Positions 34,507 through 42,787 of a stretch of DNA of 64,000 nucleotides are shown piece after piece (within the stretch, counting starts at the first letter, position 1; each line of letters starts with the position of its first letter). Position numbers and translations under genes: made by a program. This DNA comes from Actinoplanes aureus (GTDB lineage: Bacteria > Actinomycetota > Actinomycetes > Mycobacteriales > Micromonosporaceae), in the NCBI RefSeq assembly GCF_015704865.1, contig NZ_JADQTO010000017.1, positions 106,741 to 170,740 of the forward strand, read 5' to 3'. The notes beneath the pieces are model-generated. The model ran no database searches, was not told where the DNA came from, and was given only the letters and a program-made list of their open reading frames with translations.

Positions 34507-34922
34507 CCGCCATCTACACCGCGTCCGCCACCGCCACCGGCGACGGCCGCAACGGCCACGTCCGCTCCAGCGACGGCGTCCTCGACTTCGACCTCGCCAT
34601 CCCCAAGGAGATGGGCGGCCCGGGTGGCGCCCTCACCAACCCCGAGCAACTGTTCGCCGCCGGATACGCGGCCTGCTTCCACAGCGCCCTCAAGCGCGTC
34701 GCCAGCAGCCAGAAGCTCACCCTCGTCGACACCGCCATCACCGTGGACGTCGGCATCGGCCCGCTGCCCACCGGCGGCTTCGGCCTGTCGGTGACCATCG
34801 AAGCCGAACTGCCCGGCCTCGACGAGGCCACCGCCCGCGGCGTCCTGGACGCGGCGCACCAGCTCTGCCCGTACTCCAACGCCACCCGAGGCAACGTCGA
34901 GGTCCAGCTCAACCTGGCCTGA
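34503..34922 (+). CDS. ohr: Organic hydroperoxide resistance protein
   Basis: 139 residues of the Ohr/OsmC family. The two catalytic cysteines are C58 (GYAACFHSAL) and C122 (QLCPYSNATRGN), which reduce organic and fatty-acid hydroperoxides using lipoyl or thiol donors. The family N-terminal region is present (DFDLAIPKEMGGPGG). It follows ohrR with a 4-bp overlap and ends at a strong bidirectional terminator. Confidence 0.95.
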   Translation: MTAIYTASATATGDGRNGHVRSSDGVLDFDLAIPKEMGGPGGALTNPEQLFAAGYAACFHSALKRVASSQKLTLVDTAITVDVGIGPLPTGGFGLSVTIEAELPGLDEATARGVLDAAHQLCPYSNATRGNVEVQLNLA

Positions 34923-34929
34923 CCCGGAC

Positions 34930-34957
34930 GCGGCCCGTTGCTCGCGCAACGGGCCGC
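34930..34957. terminator. Bidirectional terminator between ohr and the recombinase gene
   Basis: A perfect 12-bp stem (GCGGCCCGTTGC at 34930-34941 with GCAACGGGCCGC at 34946-34957) closes on loop TCGC. It lies between two convergent genes and touches the recombinase stop codon. There is little T-run on either side. Confidence 0.75.
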
Positions 34958-35904
34958 TAGGTCAACTCGCGCAACACCCGATTCGTCCGGTTCGCCTGAA
35001 CCGCCGCACGCTGCTGCTCCGCCGTCACCTCGATATACGACTGCGACGTAGCCAGCGAAGCGTGCCCCAGCAACCGCATGATCTCCGACGCGTTCGCCCC
35101 GTCCTCCGCCAACCGCGTCGCGAACGTATGCCGCAACGCATGCAACTGCGCACCCCGCGGCACCCGATCACCAATCCCGGCACGCCGATAACACGACCGC
35201 ACCAGATACTGCAGCCCACCCCGCTGCAACGGCGCACCCCGGCGATCCACCAGCAGGGGAGCGGTCGCCGGCACGCGCCCGAACCGCACCCGCCGCGAAT
35301 CCAGATACCGCCCCACCGCCGCATCCAGTCCCACCTCGATCGGCACCGTCCGCGGCCGCCCACCCTTACCGGCCACCTCCACCCGCCGCTCACCGGCCCG
35401 CCCCGCCACCGAACCCACCCGCAACGCCAACATCTCCGACAACCGCAACCCCGCACACAACGCCAGCGCCAGCACCACCACATCCCGCTCCGGCCACGGA
35501 TCCCGCTGCCGCTCATCCACGACGCTCACGGTGCGTAACAGATGCTCCGGAGTGCCCTCGCCCCGCAACGGCTTGGGGGAGAGGACCACCGGCCGAGGCT
35601 TGTCCACCGCCGGCATCGGATTACCCGCCACCACACCCTCGGTGACCAGGAACGTGAAGAACGCGTTCCACGAAGACCAGGCCCGGGAGACCGAGGCGGG
35701 AGCGCGATCCGCCGCGAACCGCGCGAACGCGGCCCGCAACACGCGAGGGGAGAGGTCACTCACGGTGACCGGGGCGGGGTCGGCTTGCTGCAAGACCAGA
35801 AGCAGATCGCGACGGTACGCCGAAAGCGTGTGCGCCGAGGGTTTCCGGACTGCCCGCGCGGCCAGGAACTCGTCAATCAACTCACTGATCGCAGTATGCT
35901 GCAT
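34957..35904 (-). CDS. Tyrosine recombinase with dif-like sites nearby
   Basis: 315 residues. A core-binding domain (about 1-95) is followed by a catalytic domain with R153 (AGLRLSEML), K180 (VAGKGGRPR), H255 and R258 (LHALRHTFA), H281 (LLGHASLAT) and nucleophile Y290 (SQSYIEV). The layout is XerC/XerD/phage-integrase-like. Its start codon lies inside an 11-6-11 inverted repeat (35896-35923) and a dif-like 28-mer lies 0.5 kb upstream (36402-36429). It is more than a remnant because all catalytic residues are kept. Role options: Xer recombinase of the chromosome, or integrase of a dif-exploiting element. Confidence 0.9.
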   Translation of the reverse strand: MQHTAISELIDEFLAARAVRKPSAHTLSAYRRDLLLVLQQADPAPVTVSDLSPRVLRAAFARFAADRAPASVSRAWSSWNAFFTFLVTEGVVAGNPMPAVDKPRPVVLSPKPLRGEGTPEHLLRTVSVVDERQRDPWPERDVVVLALALCAGLRLSEMLALRVGSVAGRAGERRVEVAGKGGRPRTVPIEVGLDAAVGRYLDSRRVRFGRVPATAPLLVDRRGAPLQRGGLQYLVRSCYRRAGIGDRVPRGAQLHALRHTFATRLAEDGANASEIMRLLGHASLATSQSYIEVTAEQQRAAVQANRTNRVLRELT

Positions 35905-35923
35905 AAGCTATATTATGCAGCAT
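35896..35923. other. 11-6-11 inverted repeat over the recombinase start codon
   Basis: The left arm ATGCTGCATAA (35896-35906) and right arm TTATGCAGCAT (35913-35923) are perfect complements around the 6-base centre GCTATA. This is the architecture of a Xer core site (two 11-bp arms, 6-bp centre), and CATAA/TTATG at the inner arm ends match E. coli dif. The recombinase ATG falls within it, so it could be a recombination site, an autoregulatory operator or both. Confidence 0.7.
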
Positions 35924-36841
35924 TTATCCGCATTCGGGCAGGTAGCTCGCGCGTTAAGAGCGAGATCCGGTGGCTTCCATAGCGCGCGCTGTCCTGGTGC
36001 GACACCGCAAGCAGCCAACCGCGGTTTGGGGTAGGGCGGCTCCGGCTTCACTCCGTAGATGAGCCCAGCAGCCTCGATCGAACCCGCCAAGGGAGAGCGC
36101 GTTCGCCGTCGCCGCATGCCGGGCGCTCCCAGCGCGCCTATTGCCGTGGGCGAACATCCGATCTCTCCAAGCCGGCCTCAGAGCCCGACGATCAGAGAAC
36201 TCCGCGCAGCCTTCCGAGCAACCCCGCAAACAGCCCGGCCTGCTCCGGCGGGGCCGTTCTGATGGCCGCTCCGCTGGCGTCTCGCCACTCGCTTGCACGA
36301 GCTTGTTCAAGTCGCCGTCGCGTGCGCCTTGCTGACGAAAGTAGGGAGGAGCGCGTTGTGAGCGGTTACGGGCCCCTCTCAGGAAGCTCCTCTCAGAGCC
36401 AAGTTGACATAATATGCATTATCGACCCAGTAAATTTAGGTGAGAGCGGGGCTCTGATAACGCCGTGCCGCAGGCGGTAGTTTGCGATGCGGTCGATTTC
36501 CCGGGGATCGCCAAGATGCGACCGGAGCACCGGCGACCGAGAAGAGTCGCCGACGCCGGCTTGCTGCTGAGTGGTATCGGTGCCGCCGAGGTAACGACGT
36601 GCGCCAGCCGCTCCCCTGAGGGGCGCGCCCGCGGCGCCGGTACCACCGATCGCCCACCGGTGAGCGGCCTATCCGACCCGGAATTCGCACCCGGCCGCTG
36701 GCAGGCAGCCACCACGCCAGCGGCCACCGCACCAACTGCGCACCGGCTCGGCCCGGGTCGCTCGGCCTGGGAGCCCTCTCTACCCGAAGAGGGTCCGGCT
36801 GGGGGGTTAGGAAGCAACACGCCGGGCCGGGTCTCCCCCTG
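35924..36841. other. Gene-poor region around the dif-like site
   Basis: About 0.9 kb with no gene I can recognise on either strand. GC is visibly lower than in the neighbours. It contains the dif-like 28-mer (36402-36429) and ends at the truncated glyoxalase remnant. Short open frames here have no conserved motif and look like chance. Confidence 0.6.
36402..36429. other. dif-like chromosome dimer resolution site
   Basis: A 28-mer with 11-6-11 layout: one arm AGTTGACATAA (36402-36412), centre TATGCA (36413-36418), other arm TTATCGACCCA (36419-36429). On the minus strand the right half reads TTATGTCAACT, one base from the B. subtilis dif arm I recall (TTATGTAAACT), and the inner bases match E. 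coli dif. This suggests the XerCD target at the replication terminus, or an att site of a dif-using element. Confidence 0.6.
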
Positions 36842-37009
36842 ATCCTGGGGTTGCAGCTGGTCGTGGCAGACATCCGCAAGGCGCACGCCGAGCTGGTCGA
36901 GCGTGGCGTTGTGTGCAGTGACGTGCAGGTGGACAACGTGGGTTTCGTGTTCTTCAGCGACCCGGACGGCGACGGGCGGGCCGTGCAGCAGAGCTCCGCC
37001 CGGGGCTGA
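36842..37009 (+). pseudogene. 3' remnant of a VOC/glyoxalase-family gene
   Basis: An open stretch without a start reads LGLQLVVADIRKAHAELVER, GVVCSDV, then GFVFFSDPDGDGRAVQQ before TGA. These are the end of a VOC metalloprotein (LQLVV.DI..AHAEL..RGV...FSDPDGN). The segment between SDV and the F(F)SDPDG motif is shorter than in intact family members, and all upstream parts are missing. It is a truncated, decayed copy at the edge of the gene-poor region. Confidence 0.65.
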
Positions 37010-37015
37010 TGAGGG

Positions 37016-37474
37016 TTACAGGTCGCGGACGGCGACGGTCTGGCCGTCGCTGACCTCGCCGGTCGGGCGGAAGCCGAGTTTGGCGTAGAACGGAGCGGGT
37101 CCGCCGTCGCGTGGCTCGTAGGTGACGTAGGCGAGGTTGTGGCCGCGGGCGCTGATCTCGGCGCAGACGGCTTCGACGGCGTACCGGCCGTAGCCGCGGC
37201 CCTGCTCGGTGGCGGCGATGTTGAGCCGCCACAGGCCGGAGCGCAGGTCGTCGGGGCTGTCGCCCCACGCGACGTCGTGGAAGGCCATCACGAAGCCGAC
37301 GAGCCGGTCGGCGTCGTAGATCAGGCGGGGCCAGGCGTGGCGCGGGAACACGTACGCCTCGGCGAGGGACTTGACCACCGGGGCGACCAGGTCGCTCTGG
37401 TCGGGATGGACGGTCAGGGCCAGGGCCGCTTCGTAGTTGTCGGGGGTGATCTCGGCCAGGCGCATGCGGGGCAC
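37016..37474 (-). CDS. GNAT-family N-acetyltransferase (spermine/spermidine-type)
   Basis: 152 residues. Motifs: PRLIYDADRLVGFVMAFHDV, the acetyl-CoA loop EQGRGYGRYAVEAV, and GGPAPFYAKLGFRPTGE at the C-terminus. The N-terminus (MRLAEITPDNYEAALAL) is like BltD/PaiA-type polyamine acetyltransferases. The substrate is not shown by sequence. The stop lies 6 bases from the glyoxalase remnant on the opposite strand. Confidence 0.86.
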   Translation of the reverse strand: MPRMRLAEITPDNYEAALALTVHPDQSDLVAPVVKSLAEAYVFPRHAWPRLIYDADRLVGFVMAFHDVAWGDSPDDLRSGLWRLNIAATEQGRGYGRYAVEAVCAEISARGHNLAYVTYEPRDGGPAPFYAKLGFRPTGEVSDGQTVAVRDL

Positions 37475-37530
37475 GGTAGCGGGTGGGTGCGGGTGCGGGC
37501 GAGCGATATCGCGGCGCCGGCTGCTGGTGA

Positions 37531-37545
37531 CAGGATGGCCGGATG
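37531..37545 (+). promoter_or_regulatory. Leaderless-type -10 box before the metallophosphoesterase
   Basis: CAGGAT (37531-37536) lies 6 bases before ATG 37543, in the string GACAGGATGGC that also precedes the TIR-STAND-KAP gene at 10033-10043. Confidence 0.35.
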
Positions 37546-38286
37546 CGAATCGCGGTGATCTCCGATGTCCATGGCAATCTGCTCGCGCTGGAGGCCGTGC
37601 TGGCGGCGATCGCCGCCGACGGCGCCGATCTGACGGTGAACCTGGGCGATCTGCTTTCCGGGTACGGGCAGCCGGCGCGGACCGCCGACCGGCTGATCGC
37701 CGCGGGGCTGGCCACGGTGCGCGGCAACCACGAGCGGCAGGTGCTGACGTTCGACGCGGACAAGATGGGGATGGCGGACCGGCTCACCAGTGCGGTGATC
37801 ACCGCGGAGCATCGGGACTGGATGGCGTCGCTGCCGTTGACCCTCTCCCCCGCGCCTTGTGTTCTGGCGTTTCATGGCACGCCCACTGACGATCTGCAGT
37901 ATCTGCTGCACACCGTCGATCCGTCGGGTGCCCGGGCGGCCACCGAGGACGAGGTGGTGCGGCGGCTCGGTGATGTGTCCGGGTACCGGCTGCTGCTGTG
38001 CGGGCACACCCATCTGCCGGGGTGGTTGCGGCTGCCCGACGGGGTGCTGGTGGTGAATCCGGGCAGTGTCGGATGGCCGGCGTACGCCGATGACGAGCCG
38101 TATCCGCATCGGATGGAGGCGGGTTCGCCGCACGCGCGGTATGCGCTGGTGGACGACGCGTCCGGGGACTGGGAGGTGTCGTTGCGGTCGGTGGAGTATC
38201 GGTGGGAGGACGCGGCTGTGCTGGCGGAGGGGTTCGGGCGGGCGGACGTGGCGTACGCGATGCGGACCGGGCGGGTGCCGGCGTGA
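37543..38286 (+). CDS. YfcE/MJ0936-type metallophosphoesterase
   Basis: 247 residues of the calcineurin-like fold. Metal-binding motifs: SDVHGN (D8, H10), NLGDLLSGYG (D36), GNHE (61-64) and CGHTHLPG; NPGSVGWP is the conserved segment near the end. The family hydrolyses phosphodiesters or phosphoproteins. The stop overlaps the next gene by 4 bp (GTGA at 38283). Confidence 0.9.
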   Translation: MRIAVISDVHGNLLALEAVLAAIAADGADLTVNLGDLLSGYGQPARTADRLIAAGLATVRGNHERQVLTFDADKMGMADRLTSAVITAEHRDWMASLPLTLSPAPCVLAFHGTPTDDLQYLLHTVDPSGARAATEDEVVRRLGDVSGYRLLLCGHTHLPGWLRLPDGVLVVNPGSVGWPAYADDEPYPHRMEAGSPHARYALVDDASGDWEVSLRSVEYRWEDAAVLAEGFGRADVAYAMRTGRVPA

Positions 38287-39008
38287 CGGTGCGGTGGGTG
38301 ACCGGGTTTCTGGACACGCCGTCGCGGGACGCCGAGCCGTTCTGGCTGGCGGTCACCGGGACGGCGCTGTCGTCGCGGCGCGGGCCGGGCGGGGCGTTCG
38401 CCACGTTGATCCCGGCCGCCGGGGACGCGTGCCTGCGGGTGCAGGTGGTCGCTGATCCGCCGGCGCGGGGGCATCTGGATCTGCATGTGGACGACGTGGA
38501 GCAGGCGGCCGCGGTGGTGACCGGGCTGGGTGCGGTGGTCACGTACGCCGAGGACGGCCTGGTGGTGCTGCGCTCCCCCGCCGGTATCGCGTTCTGCTTG
38601 GTCCGCTGGGAGGGTGAGCGGGTAAGGCCGGGGTCGGTGCGGTGGCCGGGCGGGCAGTCCAGCCTGGTCGATCAGGTGTCGCTGGACATTCCGGCGGCGG
38701 TGTACGTGCGGGAGGCGGCGTTCTGGGCGGCGGTGACCGGCTGGCGGTCGCGGGCGTCGGACATGCCGGAGTTCTCCTTTCTGGAGCCGGACCCGGCGCT
38801 CCCGTTGCGGCTGTTGTTGCAGCGCACCGGCGGCGAGCGGGCCGGTGTGCACCTGGATTTCGCCTGTGACGACGTGGACACCGAGGTGGCCCGGCATGTC
38901 GCGCTGGGTGCGGTGGTGGTGCGCCGGGTTGCCGGGAGTTGGACGACGCTGCGTGATCCGGCCGGGCGGGAGTACTGCGTGACGGCCCGCTCCCCGGCCG
39001 GCTGGTGA
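38283..39008 (+). CDS. Two-domain VOC (glyoxalase/dioxygenase-fold) protein
   Basis: 241 residues with two VOC half-domains (about 1-110 and 125-240). The second has FWAAVTGWRSR, HLDFACDDVDTEVARHVALG and LRDPAGREYCV, the standard elements; the first has FWLAVTG, HLDLHVDDVEQA and LRSPAGIAFC. The fold often binds a metal or an antibiotic. GTG 38283 overlaps the metallophosphoesterase stop. Confidence 0.85.
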   Translation: MTVRWVTGFLDTPSRDAEPFWLAVTGTALSSRRGPGGAFATLIPAAGDACLRVQVVADPPARGHLDLHVDDVEQAAAVVTGLGAVVTYAEDGLVVLRSPAGIAFCLVRWEGERVRPGSVRWPGGQSSLVDQVSLDIPAAVYVREAAFWAAVTGWRSRASDMPEFSFLEPDPALPLRLLLQRTGGERAGVHLDFACDDVDTEVARHVALGAVVVRRVAGSWTTLRDPAGREYCVTARSPAGW

Positions 39009-39083
39009 TCGGCTCGGCGCGGCTTGCCGATTGTTGTCGGTGGGGGCTGGTAGAAAGGGGCTCTCATACAAACGTACGAAGGT

Positions 39084-39821
39084 GTGGTGGGGATGACGGC
39101 GGCAGGCGTGGACGCCCGCGGGCTGAGCCCGGAGGAGTTGCAGCAGGTTCGGGATCAACTGGCGGCCGGGCGCAAGCCGCGGGTGCAGTTCACCGATTCG
39201 GCCGGGCAGATCGCCGGGCAGATCGGGCAGGTGGTGCAGCTGACCGATCCGGCCGAGTCCGACGAGTGGGTGGTGGTGAAGTTCGGCCGCGATGAGCTGC
39301 CCTTCTCCCCCGGTGATCTGCGGATCGCGCCGAAAGGGGCGGCCGCCCGTAAGGCCACACCCGCGTCCGCGCCGCCGGAGCCCGGGCCGGATCCGGTGCT
39401 GTCCGGTCCCGAGTTTCTGATCGACAAGCCGTTGCCGGCTCGGCCCGCCGCCGCGGCGCCCGCGCAACGCAACGGCTCGGCTGCGCCCAAGGAAGGAAAC
39501 GACGTGACGGCTGCGCGTAAGGCGGCGCGACCCGCGAAGAGCAAGCCGGTTCCGGCGCTGACGGTCACCCTGGCCTATGGGGACGGCGAGTGGACCGTTG
39601 CCGCGCAGCAGGGCGCGAAAGCCCTCGCCCGGCCCTATGTGATTCGGCCTGCCGAGGCGTTGCGCATGGTGCAGCTGGTCGACGTGCCGGGCGTGCAGGA
39701 GGCGGTGCAGCAGATCCTGGCCGCCGAGCGTGCCGAGGCCGAGCAGCAGGCGCAGCGGTTACGCGCCGAGCTCGCCGAGATCGAGGCGCGGCTGGCCGAG
39801 CTGGGCGAGGCGAAGTCCTAG
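39084..39821 (+). CDS. DUF6319 family protein
   Basis: 245 residues from GTG 39084 (ATG 39093 is equally possible). An N-terminal helix with LSPEELQQVRDQLAAGRKPR and a small beta region (DEWVVVKFGRDELPFSPGDL) lead into an Ala/Pro-rich linker. A second conserved region (VTLAYGDGEWTVAAQQGAKA) and a coiled-coil tail (AERAEAEQQAQRLRAELAEI) follow. I recognise it as DUF6319, an actinobacterial family without known function; nucleic-acid binding is a guess from the basic linker. Confidence 0.7.
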   Translation: MVGMTAAGVDARGLSPEELQQVRDQLAAGRKPRVQFTDSAGQIAGQIGQVVQLTDPAESDEWVVVKFGRDELPFSPGDLRIAPKGAAARKATPASAPPEPGPDPVLSGPEFLIDKPLPARPAAAAPAQRNGSAAPKEGNDVTAARKAARPAKSKPVPALTVTLAYGDGEWTVAAQQGAKALARPYVIRPAEALRMVQLVDVPGVQEAVQQILAAERAEAEQQAQRLRAELAEIEARLAELGEAKS

Positions 39822-40381
39822 AGGGCGTTCAGGATCTGGGTGGCCGCGGCTTGCGGGTCGGTGGCGGTGGTGTCGACGGTCAGGTCGTACCGCATGCCGT
39901 GGTGGGCGTGCCGGGCCGACCAGCGGGCCAGGCCGGGCGGGTTGCGGCGGGTCTGCTCGCGGCGGGCGAGTTCGGCGTCCGCGCAGTACACGCCCACGTA
40001 ACACGGCTGCCAGGGTGCCAGCACGGCCCGCCAGTCGTCGCGGACCCGCCCGTCGAGCAGCATCTCGTCGACGACGACCGGATTGCCGGCGCGGACGAGT
40101 TCGGCGACGGCCCGGTGGAAGCCGGCCATCATGCGCCATCCCGCGGGGCCGTAGGTGATGCGCACCATCGGATGGCCGTCGTCTGCGGGTAGCTCGTCGT
40201 AGGCGAAACCGAGATGCCGCAGCTCGCCGCGGGGGCCGCCGGCCCAGCGTGGCGGCACCATGGCGAACAGGGTGTCCAGGCCGAGCAGCAGGAACGGCTG
40301 GTCCGCGGCTTTCTGCAGGGCGGCGCCGATGCTGGTCTTGCCGGCCGAGGAAGCGCCGTTGAGGAAGACGACCGGCGGCAT
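39818..40381 (-). CDS. Chloramphenicol phosphotransferase-like kinase
   Basis: 187 residues. P-loop GASSAGKT is at 9-16, followed by FLLLGLDTLFAMVP, VVVDEMLLDGRVRDDW and YVGVYCADAELARRE. This matches CPT, the 3'-O-phosphotransferase that inactivates chloramphenicol in Streptomyces venezuelae, and a wider family of small-molecule kinases. Actual drug resistance is not established. It overlaps the end of the DUF6319 gene by 4 bp on the opposite strand. Confidence 0.82.
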   Translation of the reverse strand: MPPVVFLNGASSAGKTSIGAALQKAADQPFLLLGLDTLFAMVPPRWAGGPRGELRHLGFAYDELPADDGHPMVRITYGPAGWRMMAGFHRAVAELVRAGNPVVVDEMLLDGRVRDDWRAVLAPWQPCYVGVYCADAELARREQTRRNPPGLARWSARHAHHGMRYDLTVDTTATDPQAAATQILNAL

Positions 40382-40539
40382 GCGGTCATCCTCGCACGGG
40401 CTCCGGCTACGGCGATCTCCCTGGACGGCGAAGGGCTTCGAGCGTGGTGAGGCTCAGCGGCGCACGGCCATCGGCGCGGTGGGCTTATCGGCGCCTCGCG
40501 GTTGACTCTCGACCTCGTCGAGGGTCCAGGCTGGGGCGC

Positions 40540-41031
40540 ATGACCGAGATCGACAACGTGATGGTGGAGATGGGCCGGGCCGTCGAGCAGGGGCGCGCCG
40601 GTGACCGGGCCGGGGCGCGGGCGGCTCTGGAGGCCCTGTGGGACAGCGTCGGCGCCGACGGGGACGCCCTGCACCGGTGCAGCATCGCGCACTACTGCGC
40701 CGACCTGCAGGACGCGGTGGCCGACGAGCTGGAGTGGGATCGGCGGGCCCTGGCCGCGGTAACCGACCTGACCGATGAGCGGGCCCGCCGCTTCCAGGAG
40801 TCGCTGCAGGTGCGGGCGTTCCTGCCGTCGCTGCACCTCAACCTGGCCGACGGCTACCGGCGCAGCGGCGAGACCGACCGGGCGCGCCACCATCTGGGGT
40901 TGGCGATGGACCAGGCCGACGCGCTTCCGGCCGATGAGTACGGCGCGTGGCTGCGGAATGCCCTCGACCGGGTCCGGGCCGCTCTGGATGCCGGGTCTCG
41001 TGCCGTGCTGGCCGGGCCGGTCCCGGCCTAG
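40540..41031 (+). CDS. TPR-like helical protein
   Basis: 163 residues, entirely helical. Segments such as AGARAALEALWDSVGADGDA, FLPSLHLNLADGYRRSGETD and RARHHLGLAMDQADALPADE have tetratricopeptide spacing. I know it only as a hypothetical actinobacterial type. It has no signal peptide or membrane segment. ATG 40540 is selected because the helical repeats begin there. Confidence 0.72.
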   Translation: MTEIDNVMVEMGRAVEQGRAGDRAGARAALEALWDSVGADGDALHRCSIAHYCADLQDAVADELEWDRRALAAVTDLTDERARRFQESLQVRAFLPSLHLNLADGYRRSGETDRARHHLGLAMDQADALPADEYGAWLRNALDRVRAALDAGSRAVLAGPVPA

Positions 41032-41424
41032 CCGGGGCCACGGGCGCGGCCCGCCCTGTACCCGCTGCGGGTGTTGCCGCACTGCGGCACACAGGCCGGC
41101 GGCCGCCGGCATCGGCCAGCCCACCACCAGGGCCGCTGCGGGTATAGCCGCTTTCCGATGCCGTCGATGTTCGGGAACGGGACCGTGCGGAAGGGGCTCC
41201 GTTTCCCGGCGGCCCCGGCGCGGCCGCCGGGACGCGCTGGAAGCGGCTCGAGCGGCCCGTCGAACTCGATCCACCCGCCCTCGTCGGCCGCCGCTCCGGT
41301 CCGGCCGGAGCATGCGCGCACAGCGGCACCAGCGTCCGCAGGATCCGGTCGTGACGCTCACGCGTGGCGACCCGATACGTGTGCTCGGCGGGTGTGGGCG
41401 CCGTCAGGCGAATCCGTCTGTGGT
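41032..41424. other. 393-bp intergenic region
   Basis: No intact gene is recognised between two converging genes. A minus-strand stretch (about 41080-41330) translates without stops in places (DEGGWIEFDGPLEPLP) and may be a decayed gene, but no family is identifiable. Confidence 0.4.
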
Positions 41425-42090
41425 TCAGGCCAGTACGGCGATGGTGAAGACGCCGGCGGCGGCAACAACGTACCCGGCTGCGATGGGCACGCTGCGGGGC
41501 TGTTTCTTCTCCGCGCCGAGCCGCTCGTAGAGGGTGCCAAGGCGGCGGCGTACTCGGTCGCCGCGGGCGGCGCCGGCGATGAGAAGCAACAGGCACGGCA
41601 GGCAGTAGACCAGCGCGTACCCGGCGATGATCATCAGTGAGCGGGTGGTGCCGACATCGGCGTTGACGATCCGTTCGATGGCGATGAAGTACGGGAAGGC
41701 GTTGGGCAGGTCCGCCCCGGTCATGAACAGTCCGAGCAGAGCGGCGCTCACCGGGTTGACCCAGCCCGGCACGGTGACCGCCGGGCGGATCCGGGCCCGC
41801 AGCCGGCGCAGCCCGGCCACCGCCAGCCCCACCGCCGCCACCGTGAACGCGATCCGGCGCACCCAGACCAAACCGTTGCCCACGGCGTCGGCGGCGATAT
41901 CGGCGCCGATGTACACCACGGCCCCGAGCGCGAGGACCGTCAGATAGGCGCCCGCGACGAACCCGGCCGCCGCCCGGACCGGGTGTGCCATCGGGGCCAG
42001 CAGCAGCAATGCCACCCCAGCGATCGTCGCGGGATTCAGCGCGTCGAGCAGGGCCAGGCCGGTGACCCCGGCCAGCAGCGCCGCGGTCAC
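41425..42090 (-). CDS. GAP/LysE-CcdA-like integral membrane protein
   Basis: 221 residues with about six membrane helices. The first helix holds LLDALNPATIAGVALLLLAP, the Asn-Pro motif of the LysE/CcdA/Gap group of small transporters; later segments are AAALLGLFMTGADLPNAFPY-like and LVYCLPCLLLLIAG. Actinobacterial members of the Gap group help export glycopeptidolipid or sulfolipid. Its start overlaps the upstream TetR stop (ATGA), so it is likely controlled by that regulator. Confidence 0.75.
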   Translation of the reverse strand: MTAALLAGVTGLALLDALNPATIAGVALLLLAPMAHPVRAAAGFVAGAYLTVLALGAVVYIGADIAADAVGNGLVWVRRIAFTVAAVGLAVAGLRRLRARIRPAVTVPGWVNPVSAALLGLFMTGADLPNAFPYFIAIERIVNADVGTTRSLMIIAGYALVYCLPCLLLLIAGAARGDRVRRRLGTLYERLGAEKKQPRSVPIAAGYVVAAAGVFTIAVLA

Positions 42091-42617
42091 GGCCGCGCCT
42101 GCTCGGCTGCCGTGCGCAGACCGAGGTGGTGCAGCAGTTGTTCCACCTCGTCGGAGGTCGGGGGCGGACCAGTCAGGGCGGCCATGAACAGCCCGTCACC
42201 GACCAGCCGAACCAGCCGCGCCCGGACCGGGTCGCCCAGCTCGGCGGTCAGCATCTGCTGCCAGCGCTGTTCGGCGTCGCCCACCTCACCCGGTAGGTCG
42301 AACTCGCCGGTGGTGGTCAACCGCATCGTCGACATGATCGCCCGGTAAACCGCGCTTTCATCCGCCGTGGGCACCGACAACCGCAGCCAGGCCGCGGCCA
42401 TCATCCCCTGCGCCGCGGCCGCCATCAGCCGCTCGTCGAACCGGTGTACCGCCCGGGTCACCAACGCCCGCAGAAGCGACTGTTTGTCGAAGTGATAGAG
42501 CAGGCCGCCCTTGCTCACGCCCGCCGCCGCCGCTACCGCCTCCAAGGAGGGCGGCACCTGACCCGCGGTGATCAGTTCCTCAGCCGCGTCCAGAATGCGC
42601 TCCCGTGCTGTTCCCAT
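42087..42617 (-). CDS. TetR-family transcriptional regulator
   Basis: 176 residues with an N-terminal HTH (RERILDAAEELITAGQVPPS, then AAAAGVSKGGLLYHFDKQSL) and a helical ligand domain. The 36-bp perfect palindrome at 42619-42654 starts two bases upstream of its ATG, so it almost certainly autoregulates. It is co-translated with the membrane protein gene downstream, a typical repressor-exporter pair. Confidence 0.92.
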   Translation of the reverse strand: MGTARERILDAAEELITAGQVPPSLEAVAAAAGVSKGGLLYHFDKQSLLRALVTRAVHRFDERLMAAAAQGMMAAAWLRLSVPTADESAVYRAIMSTMRLTTTGEFDLPGEVGDAEQRWQQMLTAELGDPVRARLVRLVGDGLFMAALTGPPPTSDEVEQLLHHLGLRTAAEQARP

Positions 42618-42618
42618 A

Positions 42619-42654
42619 CCCGCTACTGTACCGTCCGGACGGTACAGTAGCGGG
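42619..42654. promoter_or_regulatory. 36-bp perfect palindromic operator of the TetR regulator
   Basis: Every base from 42619 to 42654 is matched: the half-site CCCGCTACTGTACCGTCC (42619-42636) is mirrored exactly. The core TACCGTCCGGACGGTA resembles TetR-family operators. It adjoins the ATG at 42617, so the promoter must overlap it. Confidence 0.85.
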
Positions 42655-42787
42655 GGCGTTGTTTACGCTGCTGAGGCACACCCCGACATGGAGTTCCGCC
42701 CGCATCACCGCCGAGAACGACGAGCACCACCGACGGCACCGGCGCTGACATCGCGTCCCACGTACCGGATCACCGCGACCGGATCCG

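Noticed and set aside
41080..41330. Possible decayed gene on the minus strand
   Set aside because: Fragments look protein-like but no family or consistent frame could be established.
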